From: an uncultured Lachnospiraceae bacterium
Lineage (GTDB): Bacteria > Bacillota > Clostridia > Lachnospirales > Lachnospiraceae
Reading direction: 5' to 3'
NCBI GenBank assembly: GCA_947176965.1
Contig: CAMWSU010000020.1
Coordinates: 1-37,224 of the forward strand
Length of the DNA stretch: 37,224 nucleotides
In this document: positions 25,509-33,874 of the stretch, one piece after another
How the letters are laid out: every line of letters starts with the position of its first letter
How positions within the stretch are numbered: the stretch's first letter is position 1
Notes under the pieces: model-generated
Told to the model about the DNA's origin: nothing
What the model saw: only the letters and a program-made list of their open reading frames with translations
Database searches by the model: none
Position numbers and translations under genes: made by a program

Positions 25509-25537
25509 TTGTGAACTACAGACCCCAATGTTATAAT
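25509..25537 (+). promoter_or_regulatory. Promoter of the GmrSD-type gene
   Basis: TTGTGA (25509-25514), 17 bases, TATAAT (25532-25537), with an extended -10 (TGT directly before TATAAT). Start would be near 25544, about 30 bases before the gene. The promoter is intact although the gene is broken. Confidence 0.65.
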
Positions 25538-25573
25538 ATGATACAGTATAAAAAAGCAAATAGATGAGAAGCA

Positions 25574-27409
25574 ATGCAAGAAGGGAAAGCTATACATATG
25601 ACAGGCGAAAAATTTACATTGATGCAGTATTCAGTCAACGCTATTCTGGGATTGATAGAGGCGGAGGATTTCGTCATACCGGAAATTCAGAGACCGTTTG
25701 TGTGGAAGCGCAGTCAGGTCAGGGATTTGATCGATTCATTATTTAATGGATATCCGACCGGATATATTATCACATGGAAAAATCCGGATGTGAAAACGAA
25801 AGATGGCGGGAAGGCAAACGGTAAAAAAGTATTGATAGACGGTCAGCAGCGCGTAACGGCGTTGATGGCTGCGATTGCCGGAAAAGCAGTTTTAGATGAT
25901 GATTTTAATAAGGACAGAATTAAAATAGCGTTTAACCCATTAGCAGAAGATGAAACAAAGCGTTTTGCGGTGCAGGATGCGTCTCATTTAAAAGATAAAA
26001 GATGGATTCCTGATATATCCGTTATTTTTTTCGCCGGAATTCAGGCAAAGAGCATTTGAAAATGAGTACGCCCAAAATAATGAAAATGTAGATTTGGACG
26101 AGCTGGCTGAAATTCTTTCCGGCTTAAAGGGAATCGCAAATCGACAGATCGGTGTGATTGAATTGGATGCAGCTTTGGATATCGATGAAGTAACAGAAAT
26201 TTTTATCCGTATCAATTCTAAGGGAACAGCACTGAGTCAATCAGATTTTGTCATGTCAAAAATGGCAGCGGATACTGTGCATGCCGGAAGTCTTATGAGA
26301 AAAACAGTGGACTATTTTTGCCACTTAGCCGTCAAGCCGGATTTTTATACACAGTTAGCGCATGATACTGAGTTCCAGACTTCAAAATATGCGGATAAGA
26401 TGAAATGGTTAGCGAATGATCATGATGATATTTATGATCCGGATTATGGCGATATGCTCAGGGTATCTTTCATGCATCAGTTTAGAAGGGGAAAATTAGC
26501 GGATTTGGTCAGCCTACTTTCGGGGCGTGATTTTGCAACGAAAGAATTCCGGGAGGATATCGTAGAGGAATCCTATGGAAAATTGGATGCCGGTATTATG
26601 AATTTTATTAATCAGTATCATTTTTCGCAGTTCGTGATGGCGATTAAGGGGGCCGGTTATGTATCCGGCAAATTATTGAACTCAAGAATGACGCTTGATT
26701 TCGCATACACCTTATATTTAATGTTGAAGGATGATCCGACAATACCAAATGCACAGATATAAAGATATGTACAGAAGTGGTTTGTGCTTTCTACATTAAC
26801 ATCAAGATATATCGGTTCGCCGGAAACACAGATGGATCGGGATATGAGAACGATTGGTGAAAAGGGATTCCTGCCGTTTTTGGCGGATGTGGAAGCCTCC
26901 GCGTTGTCGGAAATTTTTTGGACAGTCACGCTGCCACAGAATTTAGAAACGTCATCCGTAAATAGCCCTGCGTTTAATACTTTTTTAGCGGCACAGATTC
27001 ATATGAATTGCAATTCCATGCTTATGAATGGAATCAAAGTTGCGGATTTGATTACGATATCGGGGGATGTGCATCACATATTCCCACGTAGCTATTTAAA
27101 AATAATGGCGTGGATAATAAAACAAAATATAATCAGGTGGCAAACTATATTTATCTTGATACGATGGTAAATAAGGCGATCAGTGATGACGCGCCGAATG
27201 TTTATTTTGGCAAAGTGGCGGCGCAATGCGAGAGCGGTGAGATCGTACTTGGAAATATTGCGGATAAAGAGCTTTTTGCAATGAATCTGGAAGAAAACTG
27301 TATTCCGCAAAACATTGTAAATATGACGGTAGAAAATTATGATGAATTTTTGAGCGAGAGACGCAGGATGATGGCAATGCTGATACAGAAGTATTATAAG
27401 AGACTGTAA
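25574..27409 (+). pseudogene. Broken GmrSD-type DUF262/DUF1524 (HNH) gene
   Basis: Joined, the pieces give about 610 residues. DUF262 part: IPEIQRPFVWKRSQVRDL, then IDGQQRVTALMAA (nucleotide-binding DGQQR). C-terminal HNH part: GDVHHIFPRSYL and YNQVANYIYLD. Three lesions break it. One extra T in a run of seven (26025-26031) shifts the frame, after which SPEFRQRAFENEYAQ continues naturally. A TAA at 26760-26762 interrupts AQI-RYVQKWFVLS. One A is missing from a run of five (27098-27102), after which GVDNKTKYNQ continues. GmrSD enzymes cleave glucosylated or otherwise modified phage DNA. Start may be ATG 25574 or ATG 25598. The two shifts lie in homopolymers, so sequencing error or slippage cannot be excluded; the stop is harder to dismiss. 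Confidence 0.85.
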
Positions 27410-27444
27410 TATTTTTTGTAAAAAGCAATGCATGCAGGGATTAT

Positions 27445-27543
27445 ATGAAGGACGATCCGGATTATAACATGCATGTTACGTTTGCGGTTTTGGAGGAGCG
27501 TATTCTTGAGCTGGGGCAGCAGACATTAGAGGATTGCTATTAG
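27445..27543 (+). CDS. Very small possible ORF or gene remnant
   Basis: A 32-codon frame with an acidic C-terminal helix (TFAVLEERILELGQQTLED). No ribosome site and no recognised family. It may be the tail of a lost gene between the GmrSD pseudogene and the DUF1801 gene. Confidence 0.2.
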   Translation: MKDDPDYNMHVTFAVLEERILELGQQTLEDCY

Positions 27544-27584
27544 CATGTTATAACGAATCAGGGTGAAATGCAGAGAGGTATCCC

Positions 27585-27992
27585 ATGTGGAAATGTCCAA
27601 ATTGCGGAAAAGAATTTAAGAACACTGACCAAAGCCATTATTGTGGAGAGAAACCGAAAACGGTCGAAGAATATATTCTGCGTCAGGATGAGGAAAAGCA
27701 AGGGGACCTGTTTCTTATCAGACAGACGCTGCGGCAGGCGCTACCGGAGGCAGAGGAGCGGATATCCTGGAGCATGCCGACATACTGGAAGGGTCATAAT
27801 ATTCTTCATTTCGCTGCCTCCAAAAAACATATTGGCTTTTATCCCGGTCCGGAAGCGGTAACGGAATTTAAGGAAGCTCTGCAAAAATATCATGTGGATA
27901 AAGGAACCATACGCATTCCCTATGGGAATATTGATACTGATTTGATCAGAAAAATTGCACAGTGGTGCTGGGACACGGGGAATCATGCGTAA
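27585..27992 (+). CDS. DUF1801 (YdhG-like) protein with N-terminal zinc ribbon
   Basis: 135 residues. It begins with a compact zinc-binding knuckle, CPNCGKEF and HYC (Cys4, Cys7, His18, Cys20). A DUF1801 fold follows: EEYILRQDEEKQ, RISWSMPTYWKGHNILHF, HIGFYPGPEAV and DKGTIRIPYGN, the usual conserved stretches. The biochemical function of DUF1801 proteins is unknown; they are small cytosolic proteins, some bearing similarity to iron-chaperone-like folds. GAGAGG seven bases before the ATG supports the start. It stands alone after the island's decayed end and before the RelB/YafQ pair. Complete. Confidence 0.85.
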   Translation: MWKCPNCGKEFKNTDQSHYCGEKPKTVEEYILRQDEEKQGDLFLIRQTLRQALPEAEERISWSMPTYWKGHNILHFAASKKHIGFYPGPEAVTEFKEALQKYHVDKGTIRIPYGNIDTDLIRKIAQWCWDTGNHA

Positions 27993-28055
27993 CATTTGCC
28001 CGCCAAAATGAAATGTGGAGAAGAGAAAATCTAAAAACAAAGTTGCTGTTAATTC

Positions 28056-28097
28056 TTCGTGCAAAACATTGTTTTTTTCGTGCAGATGGCATATACT
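28056..28097 (+). promoter_or_regulatory. Promoter and direct-repeat operator of the RelB/YafQ operon
   Basis: TTGTTT (28069-28074), 17 bases, TATACT (28092-28097). Two copies of TTCGTGCA (28056-28063 and 28077-28084) lie 21 bases apart, two helical turns, one upstream of the -35 and one in the spacer. That is a natural site for the ribbon-helix-helix antitoxin to repress its own promoter. Binding is inferred. Confidence 0.6.
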
Positions 28098-28127
28098 GTA
28101 ATCACCAGCAGGAAGGGAGATGATGAT

Positions 28128-28406
28128 ATGGCTGGCTCTACTACAAACATCAGCATTCGCATGGATTCAGACCTGAAAGCACAGGCTGACAGGTTGTTTG
28201 GGGAACTCGGCATGAATCTGTCAACGGCGTTCAATATTTTTGTCCGCCAGTCGCTTCGTGAGGGGCGGATTCCCTTTGACGTTTCCCTTAACCAGCCTAA
28301 CAGCGAGACGGTTGCAGCCATGCTGGAGGCAGAAAGGATTGCGAAAGATCCGTCAGTAAAAGGGTATACTGATTTGGATGAATTGTTCGCAGACCTGAAG
28401 GAATGA
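28128..28406 (+). CDS. RelB/DinJ-family antitoxin
   Basis: 92 residues. The N-terminus NISIRMDSDLKAQADRLFGELGMNLSTAFNIFVRQ is split here as a ribbon (NISIRMD), helix and helix, the ribbon-helix-helix DNA-binding fold of RelB/DinJ. The acidic C-terminal half (KGYTDLDELFADLKE) would wrap the toxin. AGGAAGGGAG lies eight bases before ATG 28128; an upstream in-frame ATG at 28059 is inside the promoter and is rejected. It overlaps the toxin start as ATGA, the usual coupling that keeps antitoxin in excess. It neutralises the YafQ-like toxin and should autoregulate the operon. Confidence 0.92.
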   Translation: MAGSTTNISIRMDSDLKAQADRLFGELGMNLSTAFNIFVRQSLREGRIPFDVSLNQPNSETVAAMLEAERIAKDPSVKGYTDLDELFADLKE

Positions 28407-28693
28407 GGAACGCAAAGTACACCGTCAAGTTAACTACGCAGTTTAAAAAAGACTATAAGCTGGCAATGAAACGCGGGCTGGACATTTGTTTGCTGGAGGA
28501 CGTGATCACAACGCTTGCCATGGGACTTTCGCTCCCGGAGAAAAACAGGGATCATGCCCTGACAGGGAACTGGACCGGACACCGCGAATGCCATGTCCTA
28601 CCGGACTGGCTGCTGGTCTACCGTATTGATGATGGTGTTTTGGTACTGACATTATCCCGTACCGGGTCACACAGTGATCTGTTTGGTAAATGA
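28403..28693 (+). CDS. YafQ-family mRNA interferase toxin
   Basis: 96 residues, normal for the RelE/YafQ superfamily. The YafQ pattern is nearly complete: FKKDYKLAMKRG at the start, LPEKNRDHALTGNW (His51), HRECHVLPDWLLVYR (His64, Asp68) and SRTGSHSDLF (His90, Phe94). These align with the four catalytic residues known in E. coli YafQ (H50, H63, D67, H87). The toxin cleaves mRNA in the ribosome at in-frame codons, causing growth arrest unless held by the antitoxin encoded just upstream. The start overlaps the antitoxin stop by four bases. All key residues are intact, so it is probably active. Confidence 0.92.
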   Translation: MRNAKYTVKLTTQFKKDYKLAMKRGLDICLLEDVITTLAMGLSLPEKNRDHALTGNWTGHRECHVLPDWLLVYRIDDGVLVLTLSRTGSHSDLFGK

Positions 28694-28717
28694 TTTTGCC
28701 TGTTAAGGAGATAAACA

Positions 28718-29377
28718 ATGTTTGACAGTAAGGTTTTAGAATGCATCGAAGTATTGACACACAGCAGTATTCGTATTGGCGGAGAAAAAGTGATTTATAT
28801 CGATCCGTTTCAGATTCAAAAAGAAGATCACGATGCGGATATGGTACTGATCACGCATGATCACTGGGATCATTTTTCACCGGATGACCTTAAAAAAGTG
28901 GTCAATGCTGACACGGTACTTGTTGTGCCGGAGCTTCTTGAGGAAAGATGCAGTGATCTATTCAAAGACAATCGAGTCGTCGTGGTAAAGCCGGATCAGA
29001 AGCTTTGTGAGTGTGGGACCGACATAGAAACCATTCCCGCCTACAATAATCGCAAGCCGTTTCATCCGAAAAAGAAGGGCTGGGTGGGATATATTCTGAC
29101 GATCGGGGATACCCGCGTTTATATTGCGGGGGACACGGATGCGACACCGGACAACCGAAAAGTGAAGTGTGATATCGCGATGGTGCCGATCGGCGGCACT
29201 TATACAATGAATGCGAAAAAAGCAGCCGAACTGATCAACCGGATCAGACCGGCCGCAGCCATCCCGATCCACTATGGAAACATCGTGGGAAAGCCGGAAG
29301 ACGCAGAGGTATTTCAGAAAGACGTAGAAACGGATGTCCGCGTTGGGATAAAATTGTGCGAACAAGACCGCTCATAA
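28718..29377 (+). CDS. Metal-dependent hydrolase, metallo-beta-lactamase fold
   Basis: 219 residues. Metal motif THDHWDHF (HxHxDH-like) at 46-53, with later ligands in YIAGDTDATPD (Asp) and IPIHYGNI (His) matching the order of UPF0173-type predicted hydrolases. The N-terminal strands (LTHSSIRIGGEKVIYIDPF) are typical: a beta-turn His then Asp-Pro. The protein should be a cytosolic zinc hydrolase of unknown substrate. A strong ribosome site, AAGGAG, lies seven bases before the ATG. It follows the toxin gene by 24 bases and might be read through from it, but no functional link is evident. Length and motifs are complete. Confidence 0.9.
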   Translation: MFDSKVLECIEVLTHSSIRIGGEKVIYIDPFQIQKEDHDADMVLITHDHWDHFSPDDLKKVVNADTVLVVPELLEERCSDLFKDNRVVVVKPDQKLCECGTDIETIPAYNNRKPFHPKKKGWVGYILTIGDTRVYIAGDTDATPDNRKVKCDIAMVPIGGTYTMNAKKAAELINRIRPAAAIPIHYGNIVGKPEDAEVFQKDVETDVRVGIKLCEQDRS

Positions 29378-29383
29378 AAGCGG

Positions 29384-29584
29384 TCACGTGGGAAAGCAAT
29401 TGCTTTGAGCGCCGGCAGACAAATCAGTTTCACATGTACATTGATGAGCCTGTAAAGACTCCATCATATATCCTAAAGCGATCAGGTCGGCGGAGAGCAT
29501 TTCCAGTTCTTTTTCATTCAGGCACTCTGCGAGCTGGCAGGCTATGGTTGATAGAAGATAGAGATTTTGACAATGGTTTTTCAT
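29384..29584 (-). CDS. Small DUF6774-like protein
   Basis: 66 residues. The middle, LLSTIACQLAECLNEKELEMLSADLIALG split by eye into two helices, matches a small family I recall from Lachnospiraceae, with an LA-x2-LA-x5-EEL-type pattern followed by an LG turn. The function is unknown. The ribosome site is weak (CGGATG). It lies tail to tail with the hydrolase, only six bases beyond that gene's stop, and fills most of what would otherwise be a 294-base gap. The plus-strand frame over the same bases has no ribosome site or family resemblance and I treat it as the shadow. Moderate confidence; recall of the family is from memory. Confidence 0.5.
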   Translation of the reverse strand: MKNHCQNLYLLSTIACQLAECLNEKELEMLSADLIALGYMMESLQAHQCTCETDLSAGAQSNCFPT

Positions 29585-29671
29585 GATACATCCGATAAGT
29601 AGATTTATATATGATATGACGGAGAAAACAGAACGTGAAGGTTAAAAGGAAAACAGAGTGAGGTTCTGCGT

Positions 29672-30427
29672 ATGGATGGGTTGGATGAAATTTTTTATCA
29701 ACGATTAGAGAGAATCCGGGAAGAACTGGATACATACATAAGTCTACGGTTTTCCGGGGAGAATGCAAATGCCGTCTCTCTGCTCGAAGCTGATAACGTG
29801 ATAGAAGCAAAGATGGAAGATGGAGAGGATCAGCTCGTCAATCGCATGGAGCATTGGGAAGCAATCAAGGTTGACGATAAGCATGAAGAAGATTCTCATC
29901 CGGATACCGTCAGGGAAAAGAAGCAAAAAGAAAAGGGATCGTTTTCATGCCAAAGCCCGAGAATGCTGCAAAGTCCAAGGGAAAGTACGACGACGGCAGG
30001 CGCGCCTGCAAAACGCCGCCTTAAGCGCCCGGACTTCCTAAGTAAGAGAGAGAAACACGCACAGATTGATAAGGTATTGGATCGGAAGGAGGAGTCGTTT
30101 TCGACTAGGCTGCTTCGGCTGATTGATGAGAGAGGTTTGAAGGACTCAGCGGTTTATAAAAGTGCAAATATCGACCGCAGATTATTTTCAAGGATCCGCA
30201 GCAATGAGGATTATATGCCGAGTAAAAAGACGGCGATATCCTTTTGTCTGGCACTGCAGCTTGAAATGGACGAGACGAAGAAATTGTTGGGAACTGCCGG
30301 ATATACGCTGTCAGCGTCGTCAAGGTTTGATCTAATCATCATGTATTTGATCGAAAACAACGAGTATAATATTCATTTCGCGAACATGGTTTTAGATGAC
30401 TATGGTGAGGGAACTCTTTCAAGATAA
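29672..30427 (+). CDS. Putative regulatory protein with HTH-like C-terminal domain
   Basis: 251 residues. The N-terminal 60 are acidic and helical, and residues 75-125 are low-complexity and charged (KKQKEK, AKRRLKRP). The C-terminal 115 residues match a conserved clostridial domain I recognise: FSTRLLRLIDERGLKDSAVY, NIDRRLFSRIRSNEDYMPS, KKTAISFCLALQLEMDETK and LLGTAGYTLS. It looks like a lambda-repressor-like helix bundle. In related genomes this domain often lies next to, or fused with, metal-resistance or VWA proteins, and here a VWA gene follows 78 bases later. GAGG upstream supports ATG 29672. The odd middle could reflect a linker or an old compensated frameshift. Confidence 0.7.
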   Translation: MDGLDEIFYQRLERIREELDTYISLRFSGENANAVSLLEADNVIEAKMEDGEDQLVNRMEHWEAIKVDDKHEEDSHPDTVREKKQKEKGSFSCQSPRMLQSPRESTTTAGAPAKRRLKRPDFLSKREKHAQIDKVLDRKEESFSTRLLRLIDERGLKDSAVYKSANIDRRLFSRIRSNEDYMPSKKTAISFCLALQLEMDETKKLLGTAGYTLSASSRFDLIIMYLIENNEYNIHFANMVLDDYGEGTLSR

Positions 30428-30505
30428 AATGTCTCTTCAGAAGCGACCGGTTTTGTGATTCTTTTTTGTAATATGTGTTTATCAGAAGAAAGGCAGGGTA
30501 CGCAT

Positions 30506-31168
30506 ATGAAAAAAGGATTAACAGAACTGGTTTTTATTTTGGACAGGAGCGGCTCTATGGGAGGCTTGGAAAGTGATACGATCGGCGGCTTCAACGGGAT
30601 GCTTCTCAAACAAAAGAAGGAGGCGGGAGAGGCGAGTGTGACAACGGTTCTCTTTGATGATCGGATAGAGGTGATTCATGACCGATTCCCGATTGAGGGC
30701 GTGAAACCATTGACGGAAGAAGATTATTATGTCAGAGGGCGTACGGCGTTATTGGATGCGGTCGGAAGCACGGTAAAGAAGATGGAGAACATTCAGAACC
30801 GTTTGCCGGATGAATGGAAGGCCGAGAAAATCATTTTCGTCATTACGACGGATGGACAGGAAAATGCCAGTCGGGAATATTCTGCCCAAATGGTAAAAAA
30901 GATGATCGAACAAAATCAGGAAAAGGGATGGCAGTTCCTGTTTCTCGGCGCAAACATGGATGCGGTGGAAGAGGCGGGAAAGCTGGGCATTCGTAAAACA
31001 CATGCGGCAAGCTATAAGAACGACAGCAGAGGCGTGCAATTGAATTATCAGGCGGCCGGAAACGTTCTGTCATGTATGAGACTGGCGGATTATGATGAGA
31101 CGGAAATGGCTTCGAAGATTGCGGATTTCCTCAGACCGGTAAAAGAGCATTGTTGTTGCAGGGAATGA
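30506..31168 (+). CDS. VWA-domain protein (TerY-like)
   Basis: 220 residues, essentially one von Willebrand A domain. The metal-ion-dependent adhesion site is complete: FILDRSGSMGG (Asp13, Ser15, Ser17), GRTALLDAVG (Thr80) and ITTDGQENAS (Asp). No signal peptide, so cytoplasmic. Such VWA proteins bind partner proteins through Mg2+ and occur with stress or tellurium-resistance type systems. GGCAGGG lies about nine bases before ATG 30506; the longer frame from 30455 has no ribosome site. It is followed by a strong terminator. Together with the preceding HTH-like gene it forms a probable two-gene unit. The C-terminus ends HCCCRE, a possible metal-binding cysteine triplet. Confidence 0.87.
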   Translation: MKKGLTELVFILDRSGSMGGLESDTIGGFNGMLLKQKKEAGEASVTTVLFDDRIEVIHDRFPIEGVKPLTEEDYYVRGRTALLDAVGSTVKKMENIQNRLPDEWKAEKIIFVITTDGQENASREYSAQMVKKMIEQNQEKGWQFLFLGANMDAVEEAGKLGIRKTHAASYKNDSRGVQLNYQAAGNVLSCMRLADYDETEMASKIADFLRPVKEHCCCRE

Positions 31169-31181
31169 TATATTTATATAT

Positions 31182-31214
31182 AAAACAAGATGTTGAAGGA
31201 CATCTTGTTTTTTT
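31182..31214 (+). terminator. Strong intrinsic terminator after the VWA gene
   Basis: A perfect 12-bp stem (31182-31193 with 31200-31211), loop TGAAGG, running into seven T residues (31208-31214). Classic Rho-independent terminator and the clearest one in the window. Confidence 0.92.
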
Positions 31215-31283
31215 ATGGTAAAAACACGGGCGCTATGCTAAACTAAAAGATAAGGAATATATGGATGAGAATGAGGAAGCATG

Positions 31284-32249
31284 ATGAAGAGAAAAGAGAT
31301 CATTGCGAATAATGAAATATCGGAATTATGTTCTTTTTCATTAGGCGGACAGGAACAAAAAGTGTTGATAGAAGGAAAAAGAAAAGAGTCCCCGATCGTC
31401 ATTGCCCTGCACGGAGGCCCGGGAACACCGATTCCGTTTTCTGTCGGATGCAGAGGCTTATTTCCGGCATTTACGGATGAGTTTATCATGGTGTATTGGG
31501 ACCAGCTTGGCTGCGGAATTAATAACTATGTGATTGATGATACGTTTTCCATCGATTCGTTTGTTCGGATGACAGAGGAATTAGTAGCGCAGATAAAAAG
31601 GAAATTTCCGGATAATAAGCTGATGATTTTTTCGACATCGTGGGGGTCTATCTTGAGCGCTAAGCTGTTGGAAAGAAATCCCCATGCTGTTGATGCGGTG
31701 ATCGCCTGCGGACAGATCGTGAAGAATGTGTTTCTTTGTGATGAAGTGAAGAATGCGCTATCAAAAAGTAAGATTTCCAAAAAGAAATTAGAAAGAATCA
31801 AAAAAGTAACCAAGGATGATTTTACAGGCAAAGACTTACAGCTCATATCAGGCTCGCTTAGAAAATATACGGATGCATATCAGAATAAATCAGGTGCGAA
31901 AGCACCGATGGGACCGATCATCAAGGGGTTAATGACGAGCCCTGATTACAAGATGAAAGATTTTAAGGCGATCATGGTAAACGGCTATCAAAAAAATACG
32001 TCATTATGGAAGGAAATAATGAAGCTCGACTTATCCGATCAGTTATGCAAGGTTGAAATCCCGTATGTCATTCTGCAGGGAGAAACGGATATCGTTGCAT
32101 CGACAGAAACGGTGAAGGAATTGGCTGCCAATAGCGGCAACGCAAATTTAAGCTGTCAGGTGATTCCGAATACAGGACATTTTCCGGGCGTGGAAATGAT
32201 GGATGCGTTATTCGCTGCGCTGCGGGAAAAGGGTGTACGCGGTATGTAA
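31284..32249 (+). CDS. Alpha/beta hydrolase, proline-iminopeptidase-like
   Basis: 321 residues from ATG 31284, seven bases after GAGG; the adjacent ATG 31281 is an alternative. The oxyanion motif LHGGPGTP is typical of the prolyl aminopeptidase/tricorn-interacting branch. The nucleophile elbow reads FSTSWGS (Ser119). The usual GGSWGS has lost its first glycine, a modest deviation. The acid is Asp in LQGETDIVAS and the base His in NTGHFPG, so the triad is complete. The helical cap between (about residues 140-240) is unusually Lys-rich. It should be a cytoplasmic hydrolase; peptide or ester substrate cannot be decided. Followed 23 bases later by the DUF342 gene. Confidence 0.87.
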   Translation: MKRKEIIANNEISELCSFSLGGQEQKVLIEGKRKESPIVIALHGGPGTPIPFSVGCRGLFPAFTDEFIMVYWDQLGCGINNYVIDDTFSIDSFVRMTEELVAQIKRKFPDNKLMIFSTSWGSILSAKLLERNPHAVDAVIACGQIVKNVFLCDEVKNALSKSKISKKKLERIKKVTKDDFTGKDLQLISGSLRKYTDAYQNKSGAKAPMGPIIKGLMTSPDYKMKDFKAIMVNGYQKNTSLWKEIMKLDLSDQLCKVEIPYVILQGETDIVASTETVKELAANSGNANLSCQVIPNTGHFPGVEMMDALFAALREKGVRGM

Positions 32250-32272
32250 GACCGCATGGGAGAGGTTAGAAT

Positions 32273-33874
32273 ATGGCTTTTTTTAATCAGGTAAAGAAAA
32301 AGAAGAAAGAACAAACCGATCAAACGGGGACGGCTCAGGCGGCGGAGACGGAACAGTCCTCTCCGAAGAGACAGGAGCCGGAGAAAAGCAGATTTCTCAC
32401 GCCGGGGGAGCACAACATTTCCAAAGCCAAGGGCGGACGCCGCGCTTCGGAGGAGGAAACGACGTCCGGCCACTCTCGTGAGAGAACCGTTCATGGGGAC
32501 CCGATCATCATAAACGGTTCGGATTATCTTCTGCGCATCAACGAAACACGGATGGAGGCGCTGCTTACGTTATACCGCCGCTTTTCCGTGGAGGAGCTTC
32601 GCGGTCTGTTAGAGGAGAACGGGGTTGTTTTTGGTGTCAGAGAAAAAACATTGGAAGAGCTTGCACAGGGGAAGCGGAATTATGAGGAAACCCTTGTGGC
32701 GACCGGCACTGCCGCAAGAGATGGCCGTGATGGTTTTTTTGAATATCATTTTAATCCTCAGCCTGAAACAAGACCGATCATCCTGCCGGATGGGTCGGTA
32801 GATTATAATGTGTTGGGGAAGATAGAGCTTGTGTCAGACGGGCAGCTTCTTGTCACCTATCATTCAGCGCTGCCGGCCGTAACCGGCAGGGATGTTTTGG
32901 GAAATACCATTGATGCCTATGACGGAAAAGGATTGCCGCCGTTACAGTGCAAACGTTGTGAACTGGATGAAAGCGGCTGTCAATATTATGCCGGCACGGA
33001 GGGGAATGTTACGGTGGAAGGAAGATGTCTGACCGTAACGCCGATCTATGTGATAGAGGGCAATCTGGATGCCGCTACGGGGGATGTGGATTTCCGCGGA
33101 GATGTGTTGGTGCAGGGAAATGTATTCGCCGGTGTTACCGTGAGAACAACCGGAAACATTACCGTAAACGGACATGTGGAGACGGCGAATCTTTTTGCGG
33201 GAAAAGATGTGATCTTAAAAAACGGAATGCAGGGTTCAGGGAGAAGCGTCATTCGGGCAGGCGGCAATGTAATGGCTCGTTTTTTAGAGCAGACACAGGT
33301 TTTTGCCGGAAAGGAAATCAACACGGGAGCCGTATTGAATTGCGAAGTGGAATCGGGACAGAATGTCGTGATCGCCGGTAACCGGGGCACTATTATTGGC
33401 GGAACGGTCACGGCGGTGGAACAGATTTCGGCGGCTTCGATCGGAAACCGTGCCGGAGTAACGACGCAGCTTGTGATCGGTCTGGATTGTGAATTTAAGT
33501 CCAAGATGGGGGAGATCGACCGCCTGATGAAAGAGTATGAGGATAACCTGACAGATGCCGTGCACGCCTTGGACCGTATTACCTATCAGCTAAAGGCACA
33601 ACGCGCTACCCCGGAGCTGAATCAGCAAAAAATGGAACAGATGCGCAGAAAGATTAATTATCAGCTGAAGGTAAAGGAGACTGCTACGGAGCGGGAGCGG
33701 TTGATTGATGTCAATCAGCGATCCGCGGATGGAAAAATCATTGTCGGCGGCATTGCCAATGTGGGATGCGTGATCATCATAAACGGTGTACGGGAGGTAC
33801 TGCATTCGGAGTATCGGGATGTGACATTTAAGAAGAGTAGGAAGGAAATAAGAATTGTATCGAATAAGCAGTAA
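32273..33874 (+). CDS. DUF342/FapA-family protein
   Basis: 533 residues. The first 80 are charged and disordered (KKKKKEQ). A FapA N-terminal domain follows, then from about 235 to 400 the repeated Val/Gly-rich short strands of a right-handed beta-helix: GDVDFRGDVLVQGNVFAG, TTGNITVNGHVETANLFAG, RAGGNVMARFLEQTQVFAG. Then comes a coiled coil (about 405-470) rich in Gln and Lys, and a small C-terminal beta domain. FapA-type proteins affect flagellar assembly or membrane-associated polymers in other bacteria, but their role in clostridia is open. GAGAGG precedes the ATG. The gene overlaps the lipoprotein start by 20 bases. Confidence 0.88.
   Translation: MAFFNQVKKKKKEQTDQTGTAQAAETEQSSPKRQEPEKSRFLTPGEHNISKAKGGRRASEEETTSGHSRERTVHGDPIIINGSDYLLRINETRMEALLTLYRRFSVEELRGLLEENGVVFGVREKTLEELAQGKRNYEETLVATGTAARDGRDGFFEYHFNPQPETRPIILPDGSVDYNVLGKIELVSDGQLLVTYHSALPAVTGRDVLGNTIDAYDGKGLPPLQCKRCELDESGCQYYAGTEGNVTVEGRCLTVTPIYVIEGNLDAATGDVDFRGDVLVQGNVFAGVTVRTTGNITVNGHVETANLFAGKDVILKNGMQGSGRSVIRAGGNVMARFLEQTQVFAGKEINTGAVLNCEVESGQNVVIAGNRGTIIGGTVTAVEQISAASIGNRAGVTTQLVIGLDCEFKSKMGEIDRLMKEYEDNLTDAVHALDRITYQLKAQRATPELNQQKMEQMRRKINYQLKVKETATERERLIDVNQRSADGKIIVGGIANVGCVIIINGVREVLHSEYRDVTFKKSRKEIRIVSNKQ

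Noticed and set aside
27092..27433. Minus-strand open frame of 113 codons over the GmrSD tail
   Set aside because: Antisense to the conserved HNH-containing end of the broken gene; no family resemblance.
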